Shown piece after piece: positions 46,814-55,566 of a stretch of 64,000 bases of DNA; the stretch's first letter is position 1, and each line of letters opens with the position of its first letter. The stretch covers positions 231,410-295,409 of the forward strand of contig NZ_SSGF01000007.1 in NCBI RefSeq assembly GCF_008015755.1. Reading direction: 5' to 3'. A program made the position numbers and the translations under genes. The notes under the pieces are model-generated. The model was not told the DNA's origin, did not search any database, and saw nothing but the letters and a program-made list of their open reading frames with translations. Source of the DNA: Methylophilus sp. Its GTDB lineage: Bacteria > Pseudomonadota > Gammaproteobacteria > Burkholderiales > Methylophilaceae.

Positions 46814-48256
46814 ATGGAATCCAATTTTTCATTAACGCATATTTTGTTAGGCGTTGCCGCGCTGATTGTGGTGTGGCTGGTGTTGTGGGTGATTTTTTTA
46901 CGCAGAGTTGTTTCTACCAACGAAGTACATATTGTGCAGGCTGCCAAACAAAGCCGCTCTTATGGAACCGGCCTGGAATATGGCAATACCTATTATCAGT
47001 TTCCAATCTGGATACCCGTGTTAGGGGTATCTGTGTCGCGCTATCCTGTTTCTGTGTTTACTGAAGAGCTGCTTGATTATGAAGCTTATGATCAAGGACG
47101 GTTGCCGTTTGTGATTGATGTCAAAGCGTTTTTCAGAATTGAAGATAGTAATGTGGCGGCCAAACGGGTGGCAACCTTTGATGAGATGCGCAAGCAGATG
47201 AATGCGATCTTGCAAGGCTGTATCCGTTCGATTCTGGCCATGAATGATATCGAAACAATCATGCAGGATAGAGCCAAATTTGGTGAGGAATTCACCAAGC
47301 AAGTCGATGAGAATCTGAAATCCTGGGGTGTGGTCACGGTAAAGTCGGTAGAGCTGATGGATATCCGTGACTCACAAGGCTCTAATGTGATTAAAAACAT
47401 CATGGAGAAGAAAAAGTCCGAGATCGAAATGCAGTCTCGTATTGAGGTCGCTTCAAATAAACGTAAGGCCGAAATGGCTGAAATCGATGCCAGCCGCGAT
47501 ATCGAGTTGCAACGACAAGTCAGTCAGCAGCAAGTCGGCTTGCGCACGGCAGAAAAAGATCGCGAAGTTGGTATTGCCAAAGAGCAGTCGGTGCAAAGCA
47601 TTAAAGAGCAAGAACGTATCACCAAAGAAAAAACCATGGCGGTTGAGCAGGTCGCGCAAGTCAAGCAAGCAGAAATTAATAAAGAAGTACAAATCGTCAA
47701 TGCCAATCAGCAGAAAGAAACGGCGATTATTAATGCCGAAGCCGAGCAGGCCACTGCATTGATTAACTCAGAGGCAGAAAAACAATCCGTGATGATTAAA
47801 GCCGAAGGTGAAAAACAATCCACCATGGCGATAGCCGCTGGTTTGAAGGAAGCCAAAGTGCTGGAGTCTAAAGGCATAGAGGCCGAAGGTCATGCCCGTG
47901 CTGAGGCTGCTAAGGCTATGCAACTTGCCTCGGTACAGGCTGAGATTACCTTGGCGGAAAAAATTGGTGAAAACGAAAGCTATCAGAAATATCTGATTTC
48001 GTTAGAGCAAGTCAAAGTCATGGGCGAGGTTGGCAAAGAGCAGGCAAAAGCGCTTGAAAAAGCAGACGTGAAGATCATTGCTAATGCGGGCGGCACCATC
48101 AGTAACGGCATTAGCAAGGTGACCGACCTGTTTAGCGCAAATGGCGGCACGCAGATGGGCGCCATGCTGGAGGCGCTGGGCCAAACAGACCTGGGTAAAA
48201 GTGTATTGAGCAAGGTGACGGGCGCCGAAGGCAAAGACGCCCCTCACGCTCAGTAA
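46814..48256 (+). CDS. Flotillin-like SPFH-domain membrane protein
   Basis: This is a 480-residue protein with one N-terminal membrane helix (about 10-30), an SPFH/band-7 domain (about 35-200), and a long charged coiled coil rich in Glu, Lys and Ala (about 200-400, with ESKGIEAEGHARAEAAKAM). The C-terminus has the family's NAGGTISNGISKVTDLF motif. Flotillins oligomerise in the inner membrane and organise membrane domains. An AAGGGAG site precedes the ATG. No NfeD partner gene is adjacent, which is unusual. A double hairpin follows the stop. Confidence 0.93.
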   Translation: MESNFSLTHILLGVAALIVVWLVLWVIFLRRVVSTNEVHIVQAAKQSRSYGTGLEYGNTYYQFPIWIPVLGVSVSRYPVSVFTEELLDYEAYDQGRLPFVIDVKAFFRIEDSNVAAKRVATFDEMRKQMNAILQGCIRSILAMNDIETIMQDRAKFGEEFTKQVDENLKSWGVVTVKSVELMDIRDSQGSNVIKNIMEKKKSEIEMQSRIEVASNKRKAEMAEIDASRDIELQRQVSQQQVGLRTAEKDREVGIAKEQSVQSIKEQERITKEKTMAVEQVAQVKQAEINKEVQIVNANQQKETAIINAEAEQATALINSEAEKQSVMIKAEGEKQSTMAIAAGLKEAKVLESKGIEAEGHARAEAAKAMQLASVQAEITLAEKIGENESYQKYLISLEQVKVMGEVGKEQAKALEKADVKIIANAGGTISNGISKVTDLFSANGGTQMGAMLEALGQTDLGKSVLSKVTGAEGKDAPHAQ

Positions 48257-48272
48257 ACAGGTAAGGTACGGC

Positions 48273-48355
48273 GCATGTACTGCTTTAAGTAGTACATGCT
48301 AGGCACTTTTGTGAATGCCATGTATAAAGCATGCATCACGTGAAAGTGCCTTTTT
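48273..48355 (+). terminator. Double hairpin with terminator after flotillin gene
   Basis: The first hairpin is GCATGTACT / AGTACATGC (48273-48281 and 48291-48299). The second is AGGCACTTT / AAAGTGCCT (48301-48309 and 48343-48351) with inner GTGA/TCAC and ATGC/GCAT pairing, then a T run. An in-frame ATG of the next gene (48331) falls inside the second hairpin. Confidence 0.75.
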
Positions 48356-48378
48356 ATATTTATATTATTGGAACACCA

Positions 48379-49506
48379 TTGAACCATATTAACTGGTACG
48401 AAAAGAACAAAACACAGACCGCAGACTGGCAATCTGAGGTCGGCAATCTGCCGCCTAAAGCCGTCGTCATCGCTGATGATACAACCAAGGCTGATGACGC
48501 TTATCGCTTGGCCTGTGAAGGCACGGCCTTGCTTTATCGCGGTGATTTTCAAAATGCCAAACAATTATTGCAAGCCATCACACGTCGGGTAGATCGCAAA
48601 CCGATCAAACCGGCGGCGACCATGCTGGAGGCTTTTCATCAACACCGCGCCCGTCAGATTGGCCGCGCCAACATTACCAATAAAATCCTGATTGAGCTCA
48701 AGTATGGCCAATGCGAGTTGCCACGCGCGCCAGACGTCAAAGCGGCCGTGCAAGGCGCGCTCATTCTCGATGAAAAAACAGATAAATTACCCGCCAGGCT
48801 GGTATTGTCATTGCGTGAACTGCTCGGCATGGTTGGCGCGCACGAGTGGCGCAAAAAAGGCGTGCCTATTCATGCGCTTAACGCCAATATTCACGCCCAT
48901 TACGGTGTTTATTCACCTGTGCGTGGTGAATATCTTGAGCTGGTCGATCAAGTGCCACTCAATAATCCGCAAGTGGCCTGGGATATTGGCACCGGCACTG
49001 GCGTGATTGCGGCGATTCTGGTGGCGCGCGGCATCAAACAAGTGGTTGCCACAGATAATCAGCCACGTGCATTGGCATGTGCCACTGAAAACGTACAACG
49101 CTTGAATATGCAAACCAATATTCAGGTCTTGCCAGCGGATTTGTTCCCTGCAGGCCAGGCTGACCTGATTGTCTGTAACCCGCCATGGTTGCCAGCCAAA
49201 GCCAATGCGGCCATTGAGCACGCCATTTATGACCCGGATAGCCGCATGCTCAAAGGCTATTTAAACGGCCTGAAAGCACATTTAACCCCCAGCGGTGAAG
49301 CCTGGCTGGTGATGTCAGACCTGGCGGAACACATCGGTTTGCGTCAACCTGACGAACTGGCAAACTGGATTGCCGAGGCCGGACTAGACATTGTGCAGCG
49401 TTTGGACACCAAACCTAAACACGGCAAGGCGCGAGATGATCAAGATCCCTTATTCGCGGCCCGCGCGAAAGAAACAACCAGTCTTTATCGTTTAAAATCA
49501 CGTTAA
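48379..49506 (+). CDS. Class I SAM-dependent methyltransferase (PrmC/HemK-like C-terminal domain)
   Basis: This is a protein of about 375 residues. The N-terminal half is helical and of unknown role. The C-terminal half has the SAM motif AWDIGTGTGVIAAILVARG, an acidic TDNQP and the catalytic NPPW (VCNPPWLPA), which suggests N-methylation of an amide or base. The start is uncertain: TTG 48379 gives the hydrophilic opening LNHINWYEK, while ATG 48331 is buried in the flotillin terminator. I prefer TTG. The substrate is unknown. Confidence 0.8.
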   Translation: MNHINWYEKNKTQTADWQSEVGNLPPKAVVIADDTTKADDAYRLACEGTALLYRGDFQNAKQLLQAITRRVDRKPIKPAATMLEAFHQHRARQIGRANITNKILIELKYGQCELPRAPDVKAAVQGALILDEKTDKLPARLVLSLRELLGMVGAHEWRKKGVPIHALNANIHAHYGVYSPVRGEYLELVDQVPLNNPQVAWDIGTGTGVIAAILVARGIKQVVATDNQPRALACATENVQRLNMQTNIQVLPADLFPAGQADLIVCNPPWLPAKANAAIEHAIYDPDSRMLKGYLNGLKAHLTPSGEAWLVMSDLAEHIGLRQPDELANWIAEAGLDIVQRLDTKPKHGKARDDQDPLFAARAKETTSLYRLKSR

Positions 49507-49528
49507 TTGAGTATTTAAGGAAGCACGA

Positions 49529-50575
49529 ATGTCTTTAGGTCCCGTCATGCTGGATGTCGTTGGTAAGGAACTCAGCGCCGATGATATCCGCCGTTTGCAA
49601 CATCCGCTGGTGGGTGGGGTGATTTTGTTTGCACGCAATTTTGAGAGTTGCGCACAATTAAAAGCACTCACAGCCAGCATCCATGCTGTGCGCCAGCCGC
49701 CATTGCTGATTGCGGTAGATCATGAAGGCGGGCGCGTGCAGCGTTTTAGGGACGGTTTTACCAAGATTCCGCCCATGCGTGAGTTTGGGCATATTTGGGA
49801 CAAGCATCCACGCAAGGCCAAAGAGCTGGCGGTGGAAGCTGGCTATGTGCTGGGCGCTGAGTTGCGCGCGCATGGTGTAGATTTTAGCTTCACGCCGGTG
49901 CTGGATATGGACTACGGCGACAGCCTGGTGATTGGCGACCGTGCGTTTCACCGCGACCCGCAGGCGATTAACGAGCTGGCGTTTAGCTTGATGCAAGGCC
50001 TGAAAAAAGCCGGGATGGCGGCAGTGGGCAAGCATTTTCCTGGCCATGGTTTTGTGGTGGCCGATTCGCATGTGAGCATTCCGGTGGATGAGCGCGAGTT
50101 TGACCAGATTGCGCAGAACGACATGCAGCCCTTTGTGCGCATGATAGACGAAGGCTTACATGCGGTAATGCCTGCGCATGTGATTTATCCTAAAGTAGAT
50201 GAAAAGCCAGCAGGGTTTTCACCACGCTGGTTGCAAAAAGTATTGCGCGAGCGCCTGGGTTTTAACGGTGTGATTTTCAGCGATGACCTCAGCATGGAAG
50301 GCGCCACTGTCGCAGGCGATGTCACTGCGCGTACCTTGGCGGCATTGAATGCAGGGTGCGATATGGTTCTGTTATGTAATCGTCCTGATTTGGCCGATGA
50401 ATTATTGGCCAAGCTGGACTGGAAAATCTCGGCACAGAGCATTGCACGCCTGGCGCGCATGCATGGTGGACATCATCCACAGGACATGGTTGGTTTGCGT
50501 GAGTCTGCCTATTATGTTGATGCGCTCAAGCGCGTGGCCATGGTAGGGCAAAAAGAGCCTGATTTGTTTGCCTGA
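49529..50575 (+). CDS. nagZ: Beta-N-acetylhexosaminidase
   Basis: This is a 348-residue cytoplasmic glycoside hydrolase of family 3 that removes GlcNAc from anhydro-muropeptides during wall recycling. Marks are [13 protein letters not shown] (63-75), KHFPGHG (168-174), the Asp-x-His pair of the catalytic loop (D179, H181) and the nucleophile region SDDLSM (251-256). Length is typical (E. coli 341). Together with the lytic transglycosylases it covers the recycling route. It lies 22 bases after the methyltransferase and has AAGGAAG before the ATG. Confidence 0.95.
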   Translation: MSLGPVMLDVVGKELSADDIRRLQHPLVGGVILFARNFESCAQLKALTASIHAVRQPPLLIAVDHEGGRVQRFRDGFTKIPPMREFGHIWDKHPRKAKELAVEAGYVLGAELRAHGVDFSFTPVLDMDYGDSLVIGDRAFHRDPQAINELAFSLMQGLKKAGMAAVGKHFPGHGFVVADSHVSIPVDEREFDQIAQNDMQPFVRMIDEGLHAVMPAHVIYPKVDEKPAGFSPRWLQKVLRERLGFNGVIFSDDLSMEGATVAGDVTARTLAALNAGCDMVLLCNRPDLADELLAKLDWKISAQSIARLARMHGGHHPQDMVGLRESAYYVDALKRVAMVGQKEPDLFA

Positions 50576-50647
50576 GCATCAGGCCATACGGTAAGCTGTC
50601 AAATGATTGCTATCAATTTTTTTAAAGCGCGTTCATCGGTATTCACT

Positions 50648-51547
50648 ATGAAATGGATTATTTTAGGGGTGTTTTTAGCCTCGGTCAGTTATGTACACTT
50701 TAGAGGCAAGGTGCGGCATCGCTTTTACCGCCAGCTGTTTGACCATTCAGGCATTGTGTCGCCGTTTAATGTGTTTCTATACCTGTTTTCAAAAGCGCCA
50801 ACCACGCCTTATTTGTCGGTGAATGAATTTCCTGAGTTGAAATTGATTACAGATCGCTGGCAGGAGATTCGCGAAGAGGCTTTGCACGTGCGTGAGCAGG
50901 AGCGCATTGCCGCTGCACAAACCAATAACGATGCTGGTTTTAACTCGTTTTTTAAAACCGGCTGGAAGCGCTTTTACCTCAAATGGTATGACGCGCATCA
51001 TCCATCTGCCAGCATTTACTGCCCGAAAACCGTGGCGTTGCTGCAAAGTATTCCCAGCGTCAAAGCGGCTATGTTTGCCGAGTTGCCGCCTGGCGCGCAT
51101 TTGCGTCCACACCGCGATCCGTATGCGGGTTCATTACGTTTCCATTTGGGGCTGGCAACGCCTAATAATGACCACTGTTTTATCCGTGTCGATGGCGAAG
51201 ACTATAGCTGGCGTGATGGTCAGGCGGTGATGTTTGATGAAACCTATATCCACGAAGCCTATAACAAGACCGACGAAACGCGTGTAATTTTGTTCTGCGA
51301 TATTGAGCGCCCTATGCGTTACGGCTGGGCGCAAGCGGTGAATCGCTTTTTTGCGAATACTATCGTCACTGCAGCGAGTTCGCCGAACGAGGCCGGTGAC
51401 CAAACCGGCGTCATTAACCGCTTGTTTCATTACGCCTGGGTGGTTGGCCAATATCGCCGCCGCTTTAAAAAATGGAACAAGAATGTGTATCAAATCACCC
51501 GTATCATGTTGATTGCATTGGTTTGTTACGCCATATGGAAGCTCTAG
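50648..51547 (+). CDS. lpxO: Lipid A 2-hydroxylase (LpxO-like aspartyl/asparaginyl hydroxylase)
   Basis: This is a 299-residue inner-membrane-anchored Fe(II)/2-oxoglutarate dioxygenase that hydroxylates a secondary acyl chain of lipid A in Salmonella. An N-terminal helix leads into YVHFRGKVRHRFYRQL. The catalytic segments are AELPPGAHLRPHRDPYAG, with the HxD iron pair, then SWRDGQAVMFDETYIHEAYN with the distal histidine. The C-terminal part adds a second hydrophobic helix. ATG 50648 aligns with known LpxO starts; ATG 50603 is in frame and would add 15 residues. The gene follows nagZ by 72 bases. Confidence 0.88.
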   Translation: MKWIILGVFLASVSYVHFRGKVRHRFYRQLFDHSGIVSPFNVFLYLFSKAPTTPYLSVNEFPELKLITDRWQEIREEALHVREQERIAAAQTNNDAGFNSFFKTGWKRFYLKWYDAHHPSASIYCPKTVALLQSIPSVKAAMFAELPPGAHLRPHRDPYAGSLRFHLGLATPNNDHCFIRVDGEDYSWRDGQAVMFDETYIHEAYNKTDETRVILFCDIERPMRYGWAQAVNRFFANTIVTAASSPNEAGDQTGVINRLFHYAWVVGQYRRRFKKWNKNVYQITRIMLIALVCYAIWKL

Positions 51548-51660
51548 CTACCATGCTTCTTCACACAAATGTCATGATTAAACCTTGAAACTTTGTGCGT
51601 TTGCCATTATCTTAATCCTAAGTAAGTTTTAAAAAGTTTTATTGAGAGGAAGAAAACACT

Positions 51661-52347
51661 ATGTCAGATATGCAAGTTTTAGGTCGCGAAAGTAATGTCT
51701 CTGCGACACAGAATCGCGTGCTGCGTAACACATATGCTTTGCTCGGCTTGAGCATGGTGCCAACTGTGATAGGCGCTTATGTCGGCCTGCAAATGAATTT
51801 CGGCTTTATGGCCGCGCATCCATTCATATTTGCCATCGGCTTTATGGCGGTGATGTTTGGGATGTTTAAACTGATTGCGGTGAACCAAAACAGCGGTGTC
51901 GGCGTATGGTTGCTATTGGCGATGACGTTTGTGTTTGGTGTGATGTTGGGCCCTATTTTGCAATTTGCATTGCATTTGCGTAATGGTGCAGAGATTGTTG
52001 GTCTGGCTGCCGCAGGTACCGGTATTACCTTCCTGAGCCTGGCTGCAATTGGCTCTTCACCAGCGCGCGACTTCAGCGGCATCGGTAAATTCCTCATGAT
52101 TGGCCTGATTCTGGCGATTGTGGCTGGTTTGGCTAATATGTACTTCCAGATTCCAGCGTTGTCACTGGCGATTTCCGGCGTGTCTGTGCTGATTTTCTCT
52201 GGTTATATTTTGTACGATGTGAACCAGATTGTGCGTGGCGGGCAAACTAATTATGTGATGGCCACTCTGAATTTGTACCTGGATGTGTATAACCTGTTTG
52301 TGAATTTGCTCAACATCCTGCTGTCTTTGCTGGGTAACCGCGATTAA
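51661..52347 (+). CDS. Bax-inhibitor-1/YccA family membrane protein
   Basis: This is a 228-residue inner-membrane protein with seven predicted helices. The N-terminal lead RVLRNTYALLGLSMVP and the C-terminal FSGYILYDVNQIVRGG, with its conserved acidic residue, mark the BI-1 family. E. coli YccA inhibits FtsH, and other members conduct calcium. Which applies here is not clear. An AGAGGAAG site precedes the ATG, and a strong terminator follows. Confidence 0.92.
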   Translation: MSDMQVLGRESNVSATQNRVLRNTYALLGLSMVPTVIGAYVGLQMNFGFMAAHPFIFAIGFMAVMFGMFKLIAVNQNSGVGVWLLLAMTFVFGVMLGPILQFALHLRNGAEIVGLAAAGTGITFLSLAAIGSSPARDFSGIGKFLMIGLILAIVAGLANMYFQIPALSLAISGVSVLIFSGYILYDVNQIVRGGQTNYVMATLNLYLDVYNLFVNLLNILLSLLGNRD

Positions 52348-52367
52348 CCAGTACCTAGGATTCAATC

Positions 52368-52394
52368 AAAACCCGCCTGCAGGCGGGTTTTTTT
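52368..52394 (+). terminator. Rho-independent terminator after the BI-1 gene
   Basis: A 12-base perfect stem with no clear loop, AAAACCCGCCTG / CAGGCGGGTTTT (52368-52391), runs into a T-tract. It marks the edge of the AT-rich accessory segment. Confidence 0.92.
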
Positions 52395-52436
52395 ATTTTT
52401 GTAATGTTTATTACTCCAATAATATTTGCATCGATA

Positions 52437-52476
52437 TGGTTTATTGCAGCCATTAATGGTTGATTGCAACCGAAAT
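52437..52476 (+). repeat. Imperfect 20-base tandem repeat upstream of the TonB receptor gene
   Basis: TGGTTTATTGCAGCCATTAA (52437-52456) is followed directly by TGGTTGATTGCAACCGAAAT (52457-52476), 14 of 20 positions equal, and a third TGGT begins next. It lies 68-107 bases before the sigma-54-like element, where an activator could bind. Confidence 0.45.
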
Positions 52477-52543
52477 TGGTGGCTGTAAAGATGAATTAAA
52501 TCATAACATATTGATTTTTATATTTAAATTTAATTGAATAAGC

Positions 52544-52559
52544 TGGTTTGATTTTTGCA
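52544..52559 (+). promoter_or_regulatory. Sigma-54-like promoter of the TonB receptor gene
   Basis: TGGTTTGATTTTTGCA has GG and GC separated by exactly ten bases and TTTGCA at -12, matching the TGGCACG-N4-TTGCA pattern except at three positions of the -24 box. Predicted transcription begins near 52570, leaving a leader barely longer than the ribosome site. Confidence 0.5.
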
Positions 52560-52582
52560 CTCATCCTCTCCGGAGGGGATGT

Positions 52583-55150
52583 ATGTTAAATAAAAAAATA
52601 AAATCAGTATTGTTTCTTGCAACTTATTCTTGTGTATCGATAGCGGCAGACGGTGACGATAGTACCGTCAATAAAAGTGCGTCAGATTCAAACAAAACAA
52701 TTCAGTTGGATGAAGTTGAGGTCAAAGCCAAGCGCCTAAAAATTATCACACCATTACCTGGTGTGCCCTTTGATAAGGCGACAGCAACAACAAACATTCA
52801 AAGCGCAACTGCTAAAGAAATTGAAGCGACTAAAGCTTTAAATGTGACAGAGTTTATGAATGGCAATTTGCAGTCAGTCACCACCAATGATTATGCTGGA
52901 AACCCTTTTCAGCAGGATTTAAATTTCAGAGGGTTTACAGCTTCGCCAGCAATCGGAACCCCGCAAGGTATTTCAGTCTATCTCGATGGTGTCAGGATTA
53001 ATGAGGCATTTGGCGAGGTAGTTAACTGGGACCTTATTCCCATGAATGCCATTTCTAGTCTTAATTTAATCCCTGGATCTAATCCATTATTTGGCTTGAA
53101 TACCATTGGAGGGGCGTTAGCTATTCGTACAAAAGATGGGTTTTCAGATAATTATTTTCGTTCTCAATATTTGACCGGGGCTTGGGGGAGAGATCAATTT
53201 CAGCTGTCAAATGGGGTGAATAATGGGCAATTCGCCTTCTTTACGGCTTACAACCATTTTAAAGAGGATGGTTGGAGAGATAATTCACCGAGTAATGTAC
53301 GCCAATTGTTTAATAAGGCGACTTTGAGGTTTGACAAGGCTGAATTTAACTTAACTGCATTGAATGTTGATACCGCATTAGTTGGTAATGGTATGTTGCC
53401 ATTTGAAATGGCAGCGCAAGATAGAGATCAGGTGTTTACATCGCCTGATGCAGTTGAAAACTCGCTGGAACATTACAATTTTAGTGGTAGCTGGTATGTG
53501 AGTGACACCTTAACTTTATCTGGCATGGCCTATAAAAGAAAAATGAGTCAGTATGCTGTTAGTGCCGATGTTTATGATGCTTACAGGCAATTGGTTTCAG
53601 CCTGGGGAGATGATGTCGATGGTGATGGTGTCGTTGATGCCGGTAAAATCAATGGTCTTTTTAACTATTCAAATCTTGATCAATCGAGTGATGGCTTTAC
53701 GCTGCAGGCAGCTTTTGATCTTGAAAAGCACCAAATTGTTGCGGGCATCTCCCTTGATACTAATAAAGTAGGCTTCCTTCAGTCTCAGCAGCTTGGTGAG
53801 ATTAATGATGCAGATCACTCCGCATCCGTAGTGACAGATCCGATTTTTGATGCTTACGGATACTTTCCTGCCTATATGACGATTGTCAGGAATAACCTCA
53901 AGGGCAGCAGCAAGACAGAGAGTGCATTTTTTTTCGACACTTGGTCGCCAACTGATACCTTACATATCAGTTTGGGGGCTCGGATGAATTGGTCGAATGT
54001 TAAAAATACCTTGGTCTCGGACTCTGGAAAAGAGTTTTATAACTTTACGACAAATGATCTTAGGCCCGCTCGTCAGAAGTGCTTGGTTCCAGGTGACGTG
54101 AGTCCTAATAGAGGTCGTTTTATATGTAGTGAGGGTGACTATGATTACCGAAGCTTCAATCCCTCGCTTGGAGTGACTTGGGAAGTTAAAGAAAACCTTT
54201 CTACTTATGCAAACGTGAGTCGAGGCGCTCGAACTCCTACAGTGATCGAGCTTGGTTGCGCAAATGATCCGACGAAAAGTAATGCCCCTGGTAGTACAAA
54301 TTATCAATTTGGTTGCTCTATCCCCACCTCCTTGTCATCTGATCCTTACTTAAAACAAATTCGCTCTACCGCTTATGAGACTGGCTTACGTGGTGAAAAT
54401 GGTGGATGGGACTGGAATGCAGGTTATTTTAGAACGGAGATTACAGATGACATTTTATTTGTACCTTTGGGACGAAAGAATCGCGGTGTTTTTAATAACT
54501 TTGGCAGAACGATGCGTGAGGGTCTGGAGTTGGGACTGAAAGGCAATTTTGATCAAGATAAGTTTAGTTTGAATTACACATTTATGGCTGCAACGTTTGA
54601 GTCTTCAGCACGAATTATTAATGACGCAAATAGCACTAATGGTCAAACAGTTGCTGCAAATGCTGCACAGGCATTTGTCAATGTACGCTCAGGTGATGAT
54701 ATACCAGGGATGCCTAACCATATTATTCAGGCGAATTGGAATCACCGTTTCACCGACAAGTTCGATACTACATTATCGATGGTCATGCATTCTTCCTCTT
54801 ATGTGAGAGGTAATGAGAACAATAAACATCAACCACGTGACGCGCTGCCTGGAGAGCGCTATGACTACATTGGGGACGGGTCAATTTCTGGATATGCTGT
54901 ATTCAATTTAAGGGCAAACTATAAATTCAGGCCTGGCGTAAATGCCTACTTAAAGTTCGATAACATATTTGATCGTGAGTACTCTACTGCGGGTGCGCTT
55001 GGACGAAATCCATTCAGTGCGAATGGCAACTTTCAGACTAATTCGAGCGCATGGAACAATACAACGTTTATCGGTCCAGGCGCTCCAAGAGCGCTCTGGA
55101 TTGGTGTCTCTCTTGATTGGGATTGGAAAAATAGAGCTTTAAAGGATTGA
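52583..55150 (+). CDS. TonB-dependent outer-membrane receptor, ligand unknown
   Basis: This is an 855-residue outer-membrane transporter. A signal peptide (to about residue 22, SIAADG) is followed by a probable TonB box (IQLDEVEVKA). The plug domain (about 55-190) has the marks ISVYLDGVRINEAFGEVVNW and PGSNPLFGLNTIGGALAIRT. The rest is a 22-strand barrel ending in an aromatic-rich strand. A CGGAGGGG site precedes the ATG. The codons look AT-richer than the neighbours. The ligand is unknown; the plug style is shared by receptors for siderophores and other compounds. Two PEP-CTERM genes follow on the same strand. Confidence 0.92.
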   Translation: MLNKKIKSVLFLATYSCVSIAADGDDSTVNKSASDSNKTIQLDEVEVKAKRLKIITPLPGVPFDKATATTNIQSATAKEIEATKALNVTEFMNGNLQSVTTNDYAGNPFQQDLNFRGFTASPAIGTPQGISVYLDGVRINEAFGEVVNWDLIPMNAISSLNLIPGSNPLFGLNTIGGALAIRTKDGFSDNYFRSQYLTGAWGRDQFQLSNGVNNGQFAFFTAYNHFKEDGWRDNSPSNVRQLFNKATLRFDKAEFNLTALNVDTALVGNGMLPFEMAAQDRDQVFTSPDAVENSLEHYNFSGSWYVSDTLTLSGMAYKRKMSQYAVSADVYDAYRQLVSAWGDDVDGDGVVDAGKINGLFNYSNLDQSSDGFTLQAAFDLEKHQIVAGISLDTNKVGFLQSQQLGEINDADHSASVVTDPIFDAYGYFPAYMTIVRNNLKGSSKTESAFFFDTWSPTDTLHISLGARMNWSNVKNTLVSDSGKEFYNFTTNDLRPARQKCLVPGDVSPNRGRFICSEGDYDYRSFNPSLGVTWEVKENLSTYANVSRGARTPTVIELGCANDPTKSNAPGSTNYQFGCSIPTSLSSDPYLKQIRSTAYETGLRGENGGWDWNAGYFRTEITDDILFVPLGRKNRGVFNNFGRTMREGLELGLKGNFDQDKFSLNYTFMAATFESSARIINDANSTNGQTVAANAAQAFVNVRSGDDIPGMPNHIIQANWNHRFTDKFDTTLSMVMHSSSYVRGNENNKHQPRDALPGERYDYIGDGSISGYAVFNLRANYKFRPGVNAYLKFDNIFDREYSTAGALGRNPFSANGNFQTNSSAWNNTTFIGPGAPRALWIGVSLDWDWKNRALKD

Positions 55151-55167
55151 TGGTCAAAAAGGCTGCC

Positions 55168-55199
55168 AAAAGTCGACATCGAAAGGTGTCGACTTTTTT
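55168..55199 (+). terminator. Terminator after the TonB receptor gene
   Basis: AAAAGTCGACA (55168-55178) pairs with TGTCGACTTTT (55187-55197), with a short loop and T run. It separates receptor transcription from the PEP-CTERM genes. Confidence 0.88.
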
Positions 55200-55566
55200 A
55201 TTTGGTGGTTATGAACAGCCATAGTGGTTCATTTAAGCCGGGTTTATTTTAATTGGTTATGCACGACTTGATGGTGTTTGTTTGGCTATGACGTCTCTGA
55301 TGTTTTTTTACATTTCTCTCAATAATTTTTGTCTATATAAAACAATTGGTTATGTGTTTATTTTTGTTTTTTATGGGTGCTTTTTTAGAGTGTTTGCTGT
55401 TAATGAGGCCAGTTGGCATATCTTTTGCAGAAGGATACTGAACTGTTATAAACCGTTTTTGGTAAACAACAATATCCAGAGTTTGGGAGCAGTTAAGCGC
55501 GAGCGCTGCCGTCATGACGGTTACTCGTGACAACAATTCAAAAGCTTAATTTTTAGGAGAATATGG
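55200..55566 (+). other. Long non-coding regulatory stretch before the PEP-CTERM genes
   Basis: No convincing gene lies here (an 82-codon frame at 55282-55530 has no protein-like character). I see an ATGAAC / GTTCAT inverted repeat with a ten-base gap (55211-55232), about 190 bases upstream of the sigma-54-like element, the usual distance for an enhancer site. I also see a perfect palindrome CCGTCATGACGG (55509-55520) in the predicted 5' leader. The leader is about 127 bases. Confidence 0.5.
55414..55429 (+). promoter_or_regulatory. Sigma-54 promoter of the first PEP-CTERM gene
   Basis: TGGCATATCTTTTGCA matches the -24/-12 pattern TGGCACG-N4-TTGCA closely, with GG and GC ten bases apart and five of seven -24 positions identical. 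PEP-CTERM genes in Zoogloea are known to need RpoN with the PrsK-PrsR system, which supports this reading. Predicted transcription start is about 55440. Confidence 0.7.

Noticed and set aside
55282..55530. Open frame of 82 codons before the first PEP-CTERM gene
   Set aside because: Phe/Cys-rich without family character, overlaps the sigma-54-like promoter and predicted leader, and has no ribosome site.
55440..55566. c-di-GMP (GEMM) riboswitch in the PEP-CTERM leader
   Set aside because: The conserved GEMM core and tetraloop receptor sequences are absent; only short palindromes are present.
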